DNA from: Actinomycetospora cinnamomea
GTDB taxonomy: Bacteria > Actinomycetota > Actinomycetes > Mycobacteriales > Pseudonocardiaceae
DNA: 64,000 nt
Assembly (NCBI RefSeq): GCF_003096675.1
Contig: NZ_QEKW01000002.1
Location: 372,001 to 436,000 of the forward strand
Reading direction: 5' to 3'
The first letter of the stretch is position 1. The number at the start of each line of letters is the position of its first letter. The translations under genes were made by a program, and so were the position numbers. The notes under the pieces are model-generated. The model saw only the letters and a list, made by a program, of their open reading frames with translations. It ran no database searches and was not told where the DNA came from. This document shows positions 23,125 through 31,963 of the stretch, in pieces.

Positions 23125-24209
23125 AGGACCACCACCGAACGCAGCACGTCGCCGTGGTGCATCTTCTCGAAGGCCTGCTCGACGTCGTCGAGGGAGATCC
23201 GCTCGGTGACGAACTTGTCGAGCGGGAACCGGCCCTGCAGCGCGAGGTCGATGAGCATCGGGAAGTCGCGGCTCGGCAGGCAGTCGCCGTACCAGGACGC
23301 CCGCAGCGACCCGCCGTGGGAGAAGAACGGCTGGAAGTCGGCCTCGAGCTTCATGTCCGGTGACGGCACGCCGACGAGGACCAGACGGCCGGCGAGGTCG
23401 CGGGCCTCGAACGCCTGCTTCCAGGTGGCCGGGATGCCCACCGCGTCGACGACCACGTCGGCGCCGAAGCCGTCGGTGAGGTCGCGGATGCCCTGCACGG
23501 GGTCCTGGCTCTTGGCGTTGATCGTGTGCGTCGCACCGAAGCCCTTGGCCCACTCGAGCTTCCGGTCCTCGGTGTCGACGGCGATGATCGTCGTGGCGCC
23601 CGCGAGCGCCGCCCCGGCGATCGCGGCGTCGCCCACTCCACCGCAGCCGATGACGGCCACGGTCTCACCGCGCTGCACCTGGCCGGTGTTGATCGCCGCC
23701 CCGGCGCCGGCCATGACGCCGCAGCCGATGAGGCCGGCGGCGGCCGGGTCGACCTCCGGGTTGACCTTGGTGCACTGCCCGGAGTGGACCAGCGTCTTCT
23801 CGATGAACGCACCGATGCCCAGCGCCGGCTTGAGCTCCTCGCCGGTGTCCTTGAGCGTCATCGGCTGCGCGGCGTTGTGGGTGTCGAAGCAGAGGTGGTG
23901 CTGGCCCTTGCGGCACGCGCGGCAGACGCCGCACACCGCTCGCCAGTTGAGGATCACGAAGTCGCCGACCTCGAGGCCCTCCACACCCTCCCCCAGCGAC
24001 TCGACGACCCCCGCGGCCTCGTGGCCGAGCAGGAACGGGTAGGCATCCTCGATGTTGCCCTCGCGGTAGTGCAGGTCGGTGTGGCAGACCCCGCAGGCCT
24101 GGATCGCGACCACGGCCTCGCCCGGCCCGGGATCGGGGACGACGATCGTCTCGACCGTGACCGGCTTGCCCTTCTCCCGGGACACGACGCCCCGGACCTC
24201 CTGCGGCAT
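23121..24209 (-). CDS. mscR: S-(hydroxymethyl)mycothiol dehydrogenase / S-nitrosomycothiol reductase
   Basis: A 362-residue zinc-dependent class III alcohol dehydrogenase that oxidises the formaldehyde-mycothiol adduct with NAD and also reduces S-nitrosomycothiol. Catalytic zinc ligands are C39 (ACGVCHTD) and H63-E64 (LGHEAAG). The structural zinc cysteines are C93, C96, C99 and C107. The coenzyme fold is [19 protein letters not shown]. It agrees with the mycobacterial enzyme over its whole length. ATG 24209 has GGAGG five bases upstream. It heads an operon with the MBL hydrolase and the GGCT-like protein. Confidence 0.93.
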   Translation of the reverse strand: MPQEVRGVVSREKGKPVTVETIVVPDPGPGEAVVAIQACGVCHTDLHYREGNIEDAYPFLLGHEAAGVVESLGEGVEGLEVGDFVILNWRAVCGVCRACRKGQHHLCFDTHNAAQPMTLKDTGEELKPALGIGAFIEKTLVHSGQCTKVNPEVDPAAAGLIGCGVMAGAGAAINTGQVQRGETVAVIGCGGVGDAAIAGAALAGATTIIAVDTEDRKLEWAKGFGATHTINAKSQDPVQGIRDLTDGFGADVVVDAVGIPATWKQAFEARDLAGRLVLVGVPSPDMKLEADFQPFFSHGGSLRASWYGDCLPSRDFPMLIDLALQGRFPLDKFVTERISLDDVEQAFEKMHHGDVLRSVVVL

Positions 24210-24402
24210 GTGTGCCTCCGTCTTCTCCTGAGTGTGCTCCCGGTCACCTGTGCCCGGGCGTCCACCCTGGCATGCACACCCGGCCATGGTCACCGCCGTC
24301 GGCATGATCACCGCGAGTCGCGGGTCCGCGGACGGCGCCCCGCGCGCCCCCGGGGCATCCGGTTCGGCGCAGCATCCGGCTCGGCGGTTCCCCTCGCACG
24401 AC

Positions 24403-24438
24403 GACGCGGCGGCCGCCCCTCGGGGTGACCGCCGCGTC
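24403..24438. terminator. Hairpin beyond the thiolase gene
   Basis: GACGCGGCGG and CCGCCGCGTC form a perfect 10-bp stem with a 16-base loop that contains a small nested CCCC/GGGG stem. It lies 62-97 bases past the thiolase stop, just after repeat C copy 1 in the direction of transcription. Confidence 0.6.
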
Positions 24439-24489
24439 GAGCGTGTGGCGTCACGGACACTGGGTGTCAGCGGTGCCACACCGCCGACA
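24439..24489 (+). repeat. Family C palindromic repeat, copy 1
   Basis: A 51-bp intergenic element starting GAGCGTGTGGCGTCACGGAC. It includes a perfect GACAC-TGG-GTGTC stem and then a larger stem (TGTCAGCGGTG with CACCGCCGACA, one mismatch). A second copy in the opposite orientation occurs at 36000-36050. Here it lies ten bases past the thiolase stop. Confidence 0.75.
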
Positions 24490-24499
24490 TCGGGACGGG

Positions 24500-25678
24500 T
24501 CAGGCGTGGAAGATTAGCGCCGACCCCTGGCCGCCGCCGCCGCAGAGGCTCGCGACGGCGTAGCCGCCGCCGCGGCGCTGCAGCTCGTGGGCGCAGTGCA
24601 CGGCGAGGCGGTTGCCGGTGCAGCCGATGGGGTGGCCGAGAGCAATGGCGCCGCCGTCGGTGTTGACGTTGTCGGAGTCGAGCCCGAGCTCGCGCGCCGA
24701 CTGGATCGCGACCGCCGCGAACGCCTCGTTGATCTCCCACAGCGAGACGTCCGAGGGCTCGATGCCCTCGCGGCGCAGCGCCTTGAACGCGGCGTTGGAC
24801 GGCTGCGAGAGCAGCGAGTTGTCCGGGCCGGCGACCCAGCCATGGCTGCGGACCTCGCACAGCGGCGTGATGCCCAGCTCCTCGGCCTTGCGCGCCGACA
24901 TGACGACGGTGGCCGACGCACCGTCGGAGACCTGGGAGGAGCTGCCCGCCGTGATCGCGCCCTCCTTGTCGAACGCCGGCCGCAGCTTGCCCAGCCCCTC
25001 GGCGGTGGTGTCGCCGCGGACGCCCTCGTCCTCGGTCACCGTGATCGGGTCGCCCTTGCGCTGCGGGACCTGGACACCGGTGATCTCGGCCTCGAACCGC
25101 CCGTTCTTGGCGGCGTCGGCGGCGCGCTGGTGCGACGCGGCGGAGACCTCGTCCATCTCCTGGCGCGAGAGGCCGGCGGCCTTGGCGAACCGCTCGGTCG
25201 AGGCGCCCATCGACTCGTGGTCGTAGCTGTCGGTCAGGCCGTCGTGGTCGGTGGCGTCGAGCAGCTGGCCCGGGCCGTACTTGTAGCCCTGGCGGGCCTT
25301 CGGGAGCATGTGCGGCCCCGCGGTCATGGACTCCATGCCGCCGGCCACGACGATGTCGTACTCGCCGGCCTGGATCATCTGGTCGGCCAGCGCCACGGCG
25401 TCCAGCCCGGACAGACAGACCTTGTTGAGCGTGAACGACGGCGTGGACATCGGGATGCCGGCATCGGTCGACGTCTTGCGGGCCGGGTTCTGGCCGTTGC
25501 CGGCCTGGATCACCTGTCCCATGATCACGTACTCGACCTGCTCGCCGCTGATGCCCGCGGCCTCGAGCGCGGCCTTGATCGCGGTGGTGCCCAGGTCACC
25601 GGCCGTCATGCCGGCGAAGGCGCCGGAGAGCTTGCCGATGGGGGTGCGCTTGCCGGAGACGATGACGGAACCGGGCAT
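24500..25678 (-). CDS. Acetyl-CoA C-acetyltransferase (thiolase)
   Basis: A 392-residue biosynthetic-type thiolase that joins two acetyl-CoA to acetoacetyl-CoA. The acyl-enzyme nucleophile is C88 ([11 protein letters not shown]), the catalytic His is H349 (GHPIGCTG) and the second Cys is C379 (CGGGGQG). NEAFAAV and GGMESMT are also present. ATG 25678 has AGGAGG eight bases upstream. It lies in the same direction as, and downstream of, the PhaC-like gene, with FabG/PhaB-like divergent. Together these could make and polymerise 3-hydroxybutyryl-CoA. Confidence 0.92.
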   Translation of the reverse strand: MPGSVIVSGKRTPIGKLSGAFAGMTAGDLGTTAIKAALEAAGISGEQVEYVIMGQVIQAGNGQNPARKTSTDAGIPMSTPSFTLNKVCLSGLDAVALADQMIQAGEYDIVVAGGMESMTAGPHMLPKARQGYKYGPGQLLDATDHDGLTDSYDHESMGASTERFAKAAGLSRQEMDEVSAASHQRAADAAKNGRFEAEITGVQVPQRKGDPITVTEDEGVRGDTTAEGLGKLRPAFDKEGAITAGSSSQVSDGASATVVMSARKAEELGITPLCEVRSHGWVAGPDNSLLSQPSNAAFKALRREGIEPSDVSLWEINEAFAAVAIQSARELGLDSDNVNTDGGAIALGHPIGCTGNRLAVHCAHELQRRGGGYAVASLCGGGGQGSALIFHA

Positions 25679-25876
25679 GCGGGAGACCTCCTGGTCGATG
25701 GATGGCACGACGGTGGGCCGGCGACGACCGACCACCGGGGTGGTCACGGCGCGGTGGTGCCCTCCGCCGGTGCGAAGGGCCAGGTATCTGGAACGTACCC
25801 GCGGGCCGGGGTCGAAACCCAGGCCCGCGGGCTGACGATCCCCGGTCGGCTACGGGATCGGTCCAGCAACGTCCGT

Positions 25877-27142
25877 TCAGCCGCGGCGGGAGTGCTCCGC
25901 GACGGCGGCCATGAGCGGCGGCCACTCGTGGCGCAGCGCCTGGTTGCCCATGAACAGGCCGAGGTGCCCGCCGGGGGCGGTGCGCCGGGTGACCTGGTCG
26001 GCCGGGGTGGACACGTGGTCCGCGGCCGCGAAGACCTGGACGGGCGGCGTGATGTGGTCGGTCGCGCCGCCGAGCAGGAACAGCGGGCAGGAGATGTCGC
26101 GCATGTCCACCCGCCGCCCGCCGACCTCGAGCGTGCCCGCCACCAGCTCGTTGCCGGCGAAGAGGTGCTCGACCAGCCAGAGGTAGAACGTCCCCGCGAC
26201 GTCCTGCGTGTGCTTGAACCAGTCCTCGAACGCCTCGTAGCGCGCGATGGCCTCGGGGTCGTCCAGGTGGCGCAGCAAATCGACGTGCTTGGCGATCTCG
26301 GCGTCGGGCCGGATCGCGATGAACCCGCCGAGGACGAACGCGCCGGGCATGACGCCGCCGCCGGCGGCGACCATCGCGCGGTAGGGCAGCTGGCCGAACC
26401 GCTGGGTCATCACCCGCGACGACGCCCCGATCGGGGTCTCGCCGGCGTGGAAGTCGATGGGCGCGCCGGCCAGGGTCAGGGTGTTGACCTTCTCCGGGTG
26501 CAGCGCGGCGTAGATCGTCGCGAGCCACCCGCCCTGGCAGTCGCCGACGAGGTTCACGGCGTCGTGGCCGGTCGTCGACCGGCAGTGCTCCACCGCGCGG
26601 TCGACGACCGCGACGTAGTCCTCGATCGTGCTCGTCGAGGTCGCCCGTGTCGCGCCGACCCAGTCGAGGGTGAACGCGCGGGTCAGGCCGGCCTCGCGGA
26701 TCACCATCATCTGTGACTGCCGGGGCTGGAAGTCGACGATGCAGGAGTCGTGACCGGCCTGCGGTGGCAGGACGAGGGTGGGCGCGACGTCGTCGGTGGA
26801 GCCTTGGGAGAAGTCCCGCAGGCGTGCGATCGGCGTCTCGAAGACGATCTCGTGCTCGTTGTGCCAGCGCGGGCGGCGGCGGCCCAGCACGAGCCGCCAC
26901 CAGCGGCGCGCGTCACGGCTGTTGCGGCCGGGGGTGGCCGTCTGGCGCAACGCCCGGGACAGCACGTAGCCCGCGCCCTTGGTCATCTCCGTCGCCCCGC
27001 GCACGGCGGCCGTGAGGTGGTAGCCGCGCAGGTAGGCCGCCGGGTCGGTGGCGGGGGCCTCGGTCTGGACCGCCGTGGGGTCGGGGTCCGTGATCCCGGG
27101 AGCCTCGGGGACGTCGACGTGCTCGTCGGTCGGGGCCGTCAT
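25877..27142 (-). CDS. PhaC-like alpha/beta hydrolase (polyhydroxyalkanoate synthase family)
   Basis: A 421-residue alpha/beta-fold protein related to PHA synthases. The lipase-like box is VGDCQGGW with Cys202 as nucleophile, the hallmark of PhaC rather than of Ser esterases. The Asp and His of the triad are in GGATDHITPP and PGGHLGLF. It is shorter than class I PhaC (about 560-600). ATG 27142 has GAGGAGG six bases upstream. It sits between a thiolase and a divergent acetoacetyl-CoA-reductase-like gene, the classic PHB set. True polymerase activity remains an inference, since short PhaC-like proteins with other functions exist. Confidence 0.78.
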   Translation of the reverse strand: MTAPTDEHVDVPEAPGITDPDPTAVQTEAPATDPAAYLRGYHLTAAVRGATEMTKGAGYVLSRALRQTATPGRNSRDARRWWRLVLGRRRPRWHNEHEIVFETPIARLRDFSQGSTDDVAPTLVLPPQAGHDSCIVDFQPRQSQMMVIREAGLTRAFTLDWVGATRATSTSTIEDYVAVVDRAVEHCRSTTGHDAVNLVGDCQGGWLATIYAALHPEKVNTLTLAGAPIDFHAGETPIGASSRVMTQRFGQLPYRAMVAAGGGVMPGAFVLGGFIAIRPDAEIAKHVDLLRHLDDPEAIARYEAFEDWFKHTQDVAGTFYLWLVEHLFAGNELVAGTLEVGGRRVDMRDISCPLFLLGGATDHITPPVQVFAAADHVSTPADQVTRRTAPGGHLGLFMGNQALRHEWPPLMAAVAEHSRRG

Positions 27143-27382
27143 GGCACACCTCCTCGCGCCCGGCTCGCGGGCGCTCGACCACACCCTGCTCTGGGTGCTG
27201 CACGGAACGTACGGGCGCTTGGGATGTTTCGCAACGACCTGTTTACCCACGGGTAGAGGGCCCGCCTCTTCCCGAGAGGGCCCGTCGCGGGTTTCGATGG
27301 GGCACGGACCGTGTGGTCCCGACCACCTTCCGGGTAGGTAGGTGCCGACCGACGACGGTGTCGAACCAGCGAGGGAGCACGC

Positions 27383-28126
27383 ATGGGAGACATGACCGGA
27401 CAGGTGGCGATCGTGACCGGGGGTGCCCGGGGCATCGGCCGCGCGATCAGCGAGCGCCTCGCGAAGCGGGGCATGAAGGTCGCGGTGGGTTACTCGTCGG
27501 ACCCGACGTCGGCCGAGGAGCTCAAGTCGCAGTACCCCGACCAGATCACCATCCACCAGGGCAACATCGGCAACCGCGGCGACTGCGAGCGCGTCTTCGA
27601 CGAGGTGATGCAGGCCCACGGCCGGGTGGACGTGCTGGTCAACAACGCCGGCATCACCGCGGACAAGATGGTGGCCAAGATGGAGGTCGACGACTGGGAC
27701 CGCGTGGTCCAGGTCAACCTCTCGGGCACCTTCTACATGTCCCAGCTCGCCTACCTGCACATGGCCGAGCGGGGGATGGGCCGCATCGTCAGCATCAGCT
27801 CGGTGATCGGCGAGAAGGGCAACGCCGGCCAGGTGAACTACGCGGCGACGAAGTCCGGCCTGTTCGGCATGACGATGTCGATGGCCCAGGAGGGCTCGCG
27901 CAAGGGCGTCACCGTCAACTGCGTGGCGCCGGGTTACATCGAGACCGACATGGTCGCCGCGGTGCCGGAGAAGGCGATGGAGAAGATCCTGGCCGGGATC
28001 CCGATGCGGCGCCTCGGCCAGCCCGACGAGGTGGCCCGGGTCGTCGAGTTCCTCGCCGACCCGGAGTCCGAGTACATCACTGGGCAGGTCTACTCGGTCA
28101 ACGGCGGCATGCACATGGACGCCTGA
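27383..28126 (+). CDS. Acetoacetyl-CoA / 3-oxoacyl reductase (FabG/PhaB-like SDR)
   Basis: A 247-residue short-chain dehydrogenase. The cofactor site is VTGGARGIGRAI, NNAG occurs near 90, and the catalytic Ser (SISSVIGEKGNAGQ) precedes the Y-x-x-x-K in NYAATKSGLFG. The C-terminus SVNGGMHMDA is typical of PhaB acetoacetyl-CoA reductases. It probably reduces acetoacetyl-CoA to 3-hydroxybutyryl-CoA with NADPH, supplying the divergent PhaC-like enzyme. A role in fatty-acid synthesis is possible. ATG 27383 follows GAGGGAG. Confidence 0.85.
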   Translation: MGDMTGQVAIVTGGARGIGRAISERLAKRGMKVAVGYSSDPTSAEELKSQYPDQITIHQGNIGNRGDCERVFDEVMQAHGRVDVLVNNAGITADKMVAKMEVDDWDRVVQVNLSGTFYMSQLAYLHMAERGMGRIVSISSVIGEKGNAGQVNYAATKSGLFGMTMSMAQEGSRKGVTVNCVAPGYIETDMVAAVPEKAMEKILAGIPMRRLGQPDEVARVVEFLADPESEYITGQVYSVNGGMHMDA

Positions 28127-28141
28127 GCTCCGGCCGGGTCG

Positions 28142-29089
28142 TCAGGCGAGGCGTGCGGTCAGCTCGGCGCAGACGTCGTCGAGCGCCGCCGCCGAGGCCC
28201 GGCACACACCGGGGAACGACAGGAAGCCGTGCACGGCCCGGGCGTGGTCGGTGTGCCGCACGGGCACACCGGCCTCGCCCAGCCGGCGGGCGTAGTCCAC
28301 GCCGTCGTCGTGCAGCGGGTCGAGCGCGGCGGTGACGACCAGGGCGGGTGGGAGCTCGCCCAGGTCGGGCGCGAACAGCGGCGAGCAGAGCGGGTCGGTG
28401 GGATCGCCGTCGCAGCCCAGGTAGTGCGACCGGAAGACCTCCATGTCCGCGCGGGTGAGCACGGGGCCGTCGGCGAAGCGTTCGACCGACGGGCGGCTGA
28501 ACGTCAGGTCCAGCGTGGGGTAGAGCAGCACCTGCGCGTCGATCGCGGGGCCCGCCTCCCGCGCCAGCAGGCAGACCACGGCGGCGAGGTTGCCGCCGGC
28601 GCTGTCGCCCATCACGGCCAGACGGTCGGGCCGCGCGCCCAGCGCCTCGGCCTCGCGCGCCGCCCACGTCACCGCGGCGTAGCCGTCCTCCCGGCCCGCG
28701 GGGTACGGGTGCTCGGGCGCGAGCCGGTAGTCGACGGACACCACCAGGGCGCCCACCCGTGACGCGACGTGCGCGCACAGCCAGTCCGACTGGTCGAGGT
28801 TGCCCAGCGTGCCGCCCCCGCCGTGGAAGTTGACGACGACGGGCAGGGCGCGGGCGGTCAGCGGGCGGTAGAGGCGGACGGGACGCGGCCCCAGGTCGGT
28901 CTCGGCGACGCGGTCGGAGACGAACACCCCGCGCGGCATCGGCCCGAACACCTGCGAGGTGACGACGTTGTGGCTCAGCCGGCGGGCCCGCGCGCGCTCG
29001 ATCTCCTCGGGGCCCATGCGGCTGACCGCCACGGCCCCGGAGACGTCGGCGAACCACGTGAACATGCGCAGCCGGACGCCGATGTCCAT
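28142..29089 (-). CDS. Alpha/beta hydrolase, hormone-sensitive-lipase (LipH/Lip) family esterase
   Basis: A 315-residue carboxylesterase. The oxyanion-hole motif is FHGGGGTLG (HGGG), the nucleophile elbow is GDSAGGN, DYRLAPEHPYPAG follows, and the Asp and His are in AALDPLHDDG and RAVHGFLSF. It hydrolyses short acyl esters in the cytoplasm or at the membrane. It lies tail to tail with the FabG/PhaB-like gene, 15 bases apart. The ATG start at 29089 is followed by a normal family N-terminus. Confidence 0.87.
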   Translation of the reverse strand: MDIGVRLRMFTWFADVSGAVAVSRMGPEEIERARARRLSHNVVTSQVFGPMPRGVFVSDRVAETDLGPRPVRLYRPLTARALPVVVNFHGGGGTLGNLDQSDWLCAHVASRVGALVVSVDYRLAPEHPYPAGREDGYAAVTWAAREAEALGARPDRLAVMGDSAGGNLAAVVCLLAREAGPAIDAQVLLYPTLDLTFSRPSVERFADGPVLTRADMEVFRSHYLGCDGDPTDPLCSPLFAPDLGELPPALVVTAALDPLHDDGVDYARRLGEAGVPVRHTDHARAVHGFLSFPGVCRASAAALDDVCAELTARLA

Positions 29090-29266
29090 GCGTCACCTCC
29101 CGCGACCCGCCGCCACGGTGATCACCGGCGAGGCCGCCAGAGTGCCCCATCACCCGTCCTCCGTGCGCCACGGACGGACCACCGATCGGGGGCCGTCGGT
29201 GACCGGCAGCCGTCGTACGGGGACGAGCGGGTGAGGCGCGTGTCGCACACGACGACACTCCCGGTG

Positions 29267-29303
29267 GTACCGGCGGGCGGTACGGCCGGACGGCCGCCGG
29301 TAC
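29267..29303. terminator. Hairpin beyond the PRC-barrel gene
   Basis: GTACCGGCGG and CCGCCGGTAC form a perfect 10-bp inverted repeat around a 17-base spacer, 24-60 bases past the PRC-barrel stop on the minus strand. The gap 29090-29326 holds nothing else recognisable. Confidence 0.55.
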
Positions 29304-29326
29304 GCGCCCTGCCCGCCGCCGACGCC

Positions 29327-29686
29327 TCAGCGGCGCGCGAGCCGCCGCTCGCCGAGTGACCCCGTGCGGTACTCGAGCCCGTAGTGCGCGAACAGGCCCG
29401 GTTCGTCCTCGGCGAGCAGCTCGCCGTCGGTGTCGATCGACGGGGCCTCGCGCACGAGTTCCTTGCCGAACGCGACCTTGAGGTGATCGGGCGTCACGAC
29501 CGCCCCGCTCAGCGGCGCGAACACCAGGCGGCTCCTCCCGAACAGCGAGGACACCTTGACGGTGGCGAACACCGGCTCGTCGCCGAGCGTGTCGTAGTAG
29601 ACCGCCTCGAGCTCCCCGATCTTGGCGCCGTCGGGGTCGAGCACGGGGCGCCCGCGCCAGTCGCGGACGTTCTCGGCGGGGATCAC
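29327..29686 (-). CDS. PRC-barrel domain protein
   Basis: A 119-residue protein with one PRC-barrel domain (about 1-80): the N-terminal NVRDWRGRPVLDPDGAKIGELEAVYYDT matches the family's first beta strands, and VKVSSLFGRSRLVFAPLSGA follows. The C-terminal 40 residues are acidic and then basic. Actinobacterial PRC-barrel proteins of this size are cytosolic and of unclear function. It stands alone. Confidence 0.75.
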   Translation of the reverse strand: MIPAENVRDWRGRPVLDPDGAKIGELEAVYYDTLGDEPVFATVKVSSLFGRSRLVFAPLSGAVVTPDHLKVAFGKELVREAPSIDTDGELLAEDEPGLFAHYGLEYRTGSLGERRLARR

Positions 29687-29734
29687 GGGCGGTCCTCTCG
29701 GGCGGTGGGGACCTCCAGCGTAGTGCGGGCGGGG

Positions 29735-30610
29735 TCACACCCGGCGCAGGAGCGGGGCGCCGGGGTGCGTGGCCGTGTCGGGCCGGGTCTGCTGGTCGGA
29801 CTCGTCGGTGGCCGGGAGGTCGTCGCGGGTGACCCGTCCACCGCGGGCCAGGGCGGCGCCGATCGGGTAGCGGCACGCGATCGCGGGCAGCGTCCCCTCG
29901 TCCCCGCCCAGGTGCACCCGGACCCCGGCGGGCTCGGCCGCGGGGTCCTCGGGCAGCCCGAGGCGACGCAGGGCCTGCCCGGCGACGGCGCGGGAGCTGT
30001 CGTGCAGCCCGGTGCCCGGCGGCAGCGCGGCGAGGATGTCGTCGACCACCAGCGGGTAGTGGGTGCACCCGAGCACCACCGACCGGCACCGGGCCGGGGT
30101 GCGTCCCGCGGCGACCGCGACGGCGTCGCGCACCGCGGCGGGATCGGCGTCCTCGACCGCGCGTGCGAGCCCGGGGCACGCGACGGCGTCGGCCTGGCCG
30201 GGCGCGGCGAACCGTTCGAGCAGGTCGCGCTGGTACTCGCTGCCGGTCGTGCGCTCCGTGGCCCACACGGCGAACGGCAGTCCGGTCGCCCCCGCGGGCT
30301 TGACGGCCGGGACCGTGGCCACGACCGGACGCTCCGGCTCGACCGCCGCGCGCAGCGGCACCACGGCGGTGACCGAGGCCGTGTTGCACGGCACGACGAT
30401 CGCGTCGGCGCCCCGGGCGATCGCGAGGCGCCCGGTGTCGAGCACGCGGTCGACGATCCAGGCCGACGACTTCGACCCCCACGGCATGCCCTCGGGGTCG
30501 AGGTAGAGATCGAGGGCGAGGTCCGGGCGCAGGTGGCGCAGCCAACCGGCGGTGGGCAGCAGGCCGAACCCCGAGTCGATCAGGGCCACACGCGCGGGTT
30601 GCCGGACCAT
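29735..30610 (-). CDS. Glutamate/aspartate racemase family protein (MurI-like)
   Basis: A 291-residue member of the Asp/Glu racemase family. The two catalytic cysteines are in VVPCNTASV and VVLGCTHYPLVVDD, and the N-terminus ALIDSGFG holds the Asp-Ser pair. The N-terminus differs from the usual MurI 'DSGVGG' and the protein lacks the normal peptidoglycan-gene context. It may be a second or broad-specificity racemase rather than the main source of D-glutamate. A -10 element TAGACT lies eight bases before the ATG, suggesting leaderless expression. Confidence 0.72.
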   Translation of the reverse strand: MVRQPARVALIDSGFGLLPTAGWLRHLRPDLALDLYLDPEGMPWGSKSSAWIVDRVLDTGRLAIARGADAIVVPCNTASVTAVVPLRAAVEPERPVVATVPAVKPAGATGLPFAVWATERTTGSEYQRDLLERFAAPGQADAVACPGLARAVEDADPAAVRDAVAVAAGRTPARCRSVVLGCTHYPLVVDDILAALPPGTGLHDSSRAVAGQALRRLGLPEDPAAEPAGVRVHLGGDEGTLPAIACRYPIGAALARGGRVTRDDLPATDESDQQTRPDTATHPGAPLLRRV

Positions 30611-30618
30611 CGCCGGCG

Positions 30619-30624
30619 AGTCTA
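30619..30624 (-). promoter_or_regulatory. -10 element upstream of the racemase gene
   Basis: On the minus strand this reads TAGACT, a close match to the TANNNT -10 pattern, and ends eight bases before the ATG at 30610. No ribosome-binding site lies between them, so a leaderless transcript is likely. Confidence 0.45.
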
Positions 30625-30636
30625 GGCCCCCCGCCC

Positions 30637-31734
30637 TCACACCATCGCGGCGCTGCCGACGTCGGGGTGCTCGCGGTGGTACGCCACCATCGCGCCGACG
30701 TGCTCGGCGAACGACGGGCAGCGCACCCCGACCTCGTCGAGCAGCGCGGTGGTGGCGGCGACGTCGTAGACGGTGGGGTGGGTGAGGTAGTCCAGCGTCG
30801 ACGACGGCAGCCGGAACACCCGCCCGACACCGGGCAGGTGGTCGATCGCGAACCGGGAGAGCACGGTCGGCACCGGCACGACCTTCAGGCGCTTTCCGGT
30901 GTGCGCCGCGAACGCCTCGCACATCTCGAGCACCGACGGCGGGTGCGGCGCGGCGAGGGCGACGGTGCGGCCGAGCGCGCCCGGGTGCGGGGCCAGCGCG
31001 GCGATCGCATCGACGACGAAGTCGCTCGGCACGAGGTTGAACTGGACGCGCGACGGGTCGCCGGGCAGCGGCATCACCGCGACGCGGCCCTGGCGGGCGA
31101 TGAGCTGCAGCGCGTAGTACGGCCCGTCGTACTTCTGCGTCTCGCCGGTGCGGCTGTCCCCGACCACGACCGACGGCCGGTAGATCGTCACGGGCACGCC
31201 GGCGTCGCGCGCCTTCACCACGACCCGCTCGGCCTCGTGCTTGGTGTGCTCGTAGTGGTTGGAGAAGGTCTGCCCGAGCTCGAGGTCGTCCTCGGAGAAG
31301 ATCCCGGGGTAGCGGCCCGAGACGTAGCAGGTACTGACGTACTGCAGCCGCACCAGCTCGTCGGCGCCCTGCGCCAGGGCGACGACGTTCCGCGTGCCCT
31401 CCACGTTGACCGACCACGCGAGGTCCGCCGGCACCGACAGGTCGTACACCGCGGCGAGGTGGAAGATCTCGAGCGGCCCCTCGCGCAGGGCGTCCAGCTC
31501 GTCGTCGTCGAGCCCGAGTCCGGGGCGGGTGATGTCGCCGGCGACCAGCCGCGTGCGGCCCGCGATCCGGGGCTCGTCGGCCTCGAGCCGGGCGAGCGTG
31601 CGCCGCGCCTGGTCGAGCCAGCGCTCCTGCACCAGCGCGACGGCCGTGGCCTCGGGCGCGCGCTGCAGCGTCCGGGGCAGCAGGGCGGTCCCGAGGAAGC
31701 CGGGGAAGCCGGTGAACAGCACGGTCGTCGGCAC
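30637..31734 (-). CDS. Extended SDR / thioester-reductase-like (NAD_binding_4) protein
   Basis: A 365-residue NAD(P)-dependent oxidoreductase. The Rossmann motif is FTGFPGFLG at residue 7. LVAGDITRPGLGL and IFHLAAVYDLS follow, then the YEHTKHEAE segment containing the Y-x-x-x-K pair. The pattern fits the NAD_binding_4 group, which includes fatty-acyl-CoA reductases and thioester reductase domains, rather than sugar epimerases. The substrate is unknown; an acyl-thioester or sterol-like compound is plausible. It lies upstream of the racemase on the same strand, separated by the racemase promoter. Confidence 0.72.
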   Translation of the reverse strand: MPTTVLFTGFPGFLGTALLPRTLQRAPEATAVALVQERWLDQARRTLARLEADEPRIAGRTRLVAGDITRPGLGLDDDELDALREGPLEIFHLAAVYDLSVPADLAWSVNVEGTRNVVALAQGADELVRLQYVSTCYVSGRYPGIFSEDDLELGQTFSNHYEHTKHEAERVVVKARDAGVPVTIYRPSVVVGDSRTGETQKYDGPYYALQLIARQGRVAVMPLPGDPSRVQFNLVPSDFVVDAIAALAPHPGALGRTVALAAPHPPSVLEMCEAFAAHTGKRLKVVPVPTVLSRFAIDHLPGVGRVFRLPSSTLDYLTHPTVYDVAATTALLDEVGVRCPSFAEHVGAMVAYHREHPDVGSAAMV

Positions 31735-31963
31735 GCGGGCCTCCCGGGACGGCGGGCGGGGTCGGGGTGCGGGGAGCAGACCACGCCCGGCGCGCCACCG
31801 CCCGACGACGGCACCCGGTCGGGCGGGCTGTGACCACGCTCATGGGGGTCGCCGACGCGGCGCGTTCGTGCGGGGAGGTGTCGCGAGCGCCACCAGGGGA
31901 AACTCACCACGGACGAAATCTGCCCTCGGGCACCAGCTCGGGCACGACGGGAGGACGACTCGG

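Noticed and set aside
29510-29530. A CCGCTCAGCGG core inside the PRC-barrel gene resembling repeat A
   Set aside because: Only the short central palindrome matches; the arms differ and it lies within a well-supported coding sequence, so chance is likely.
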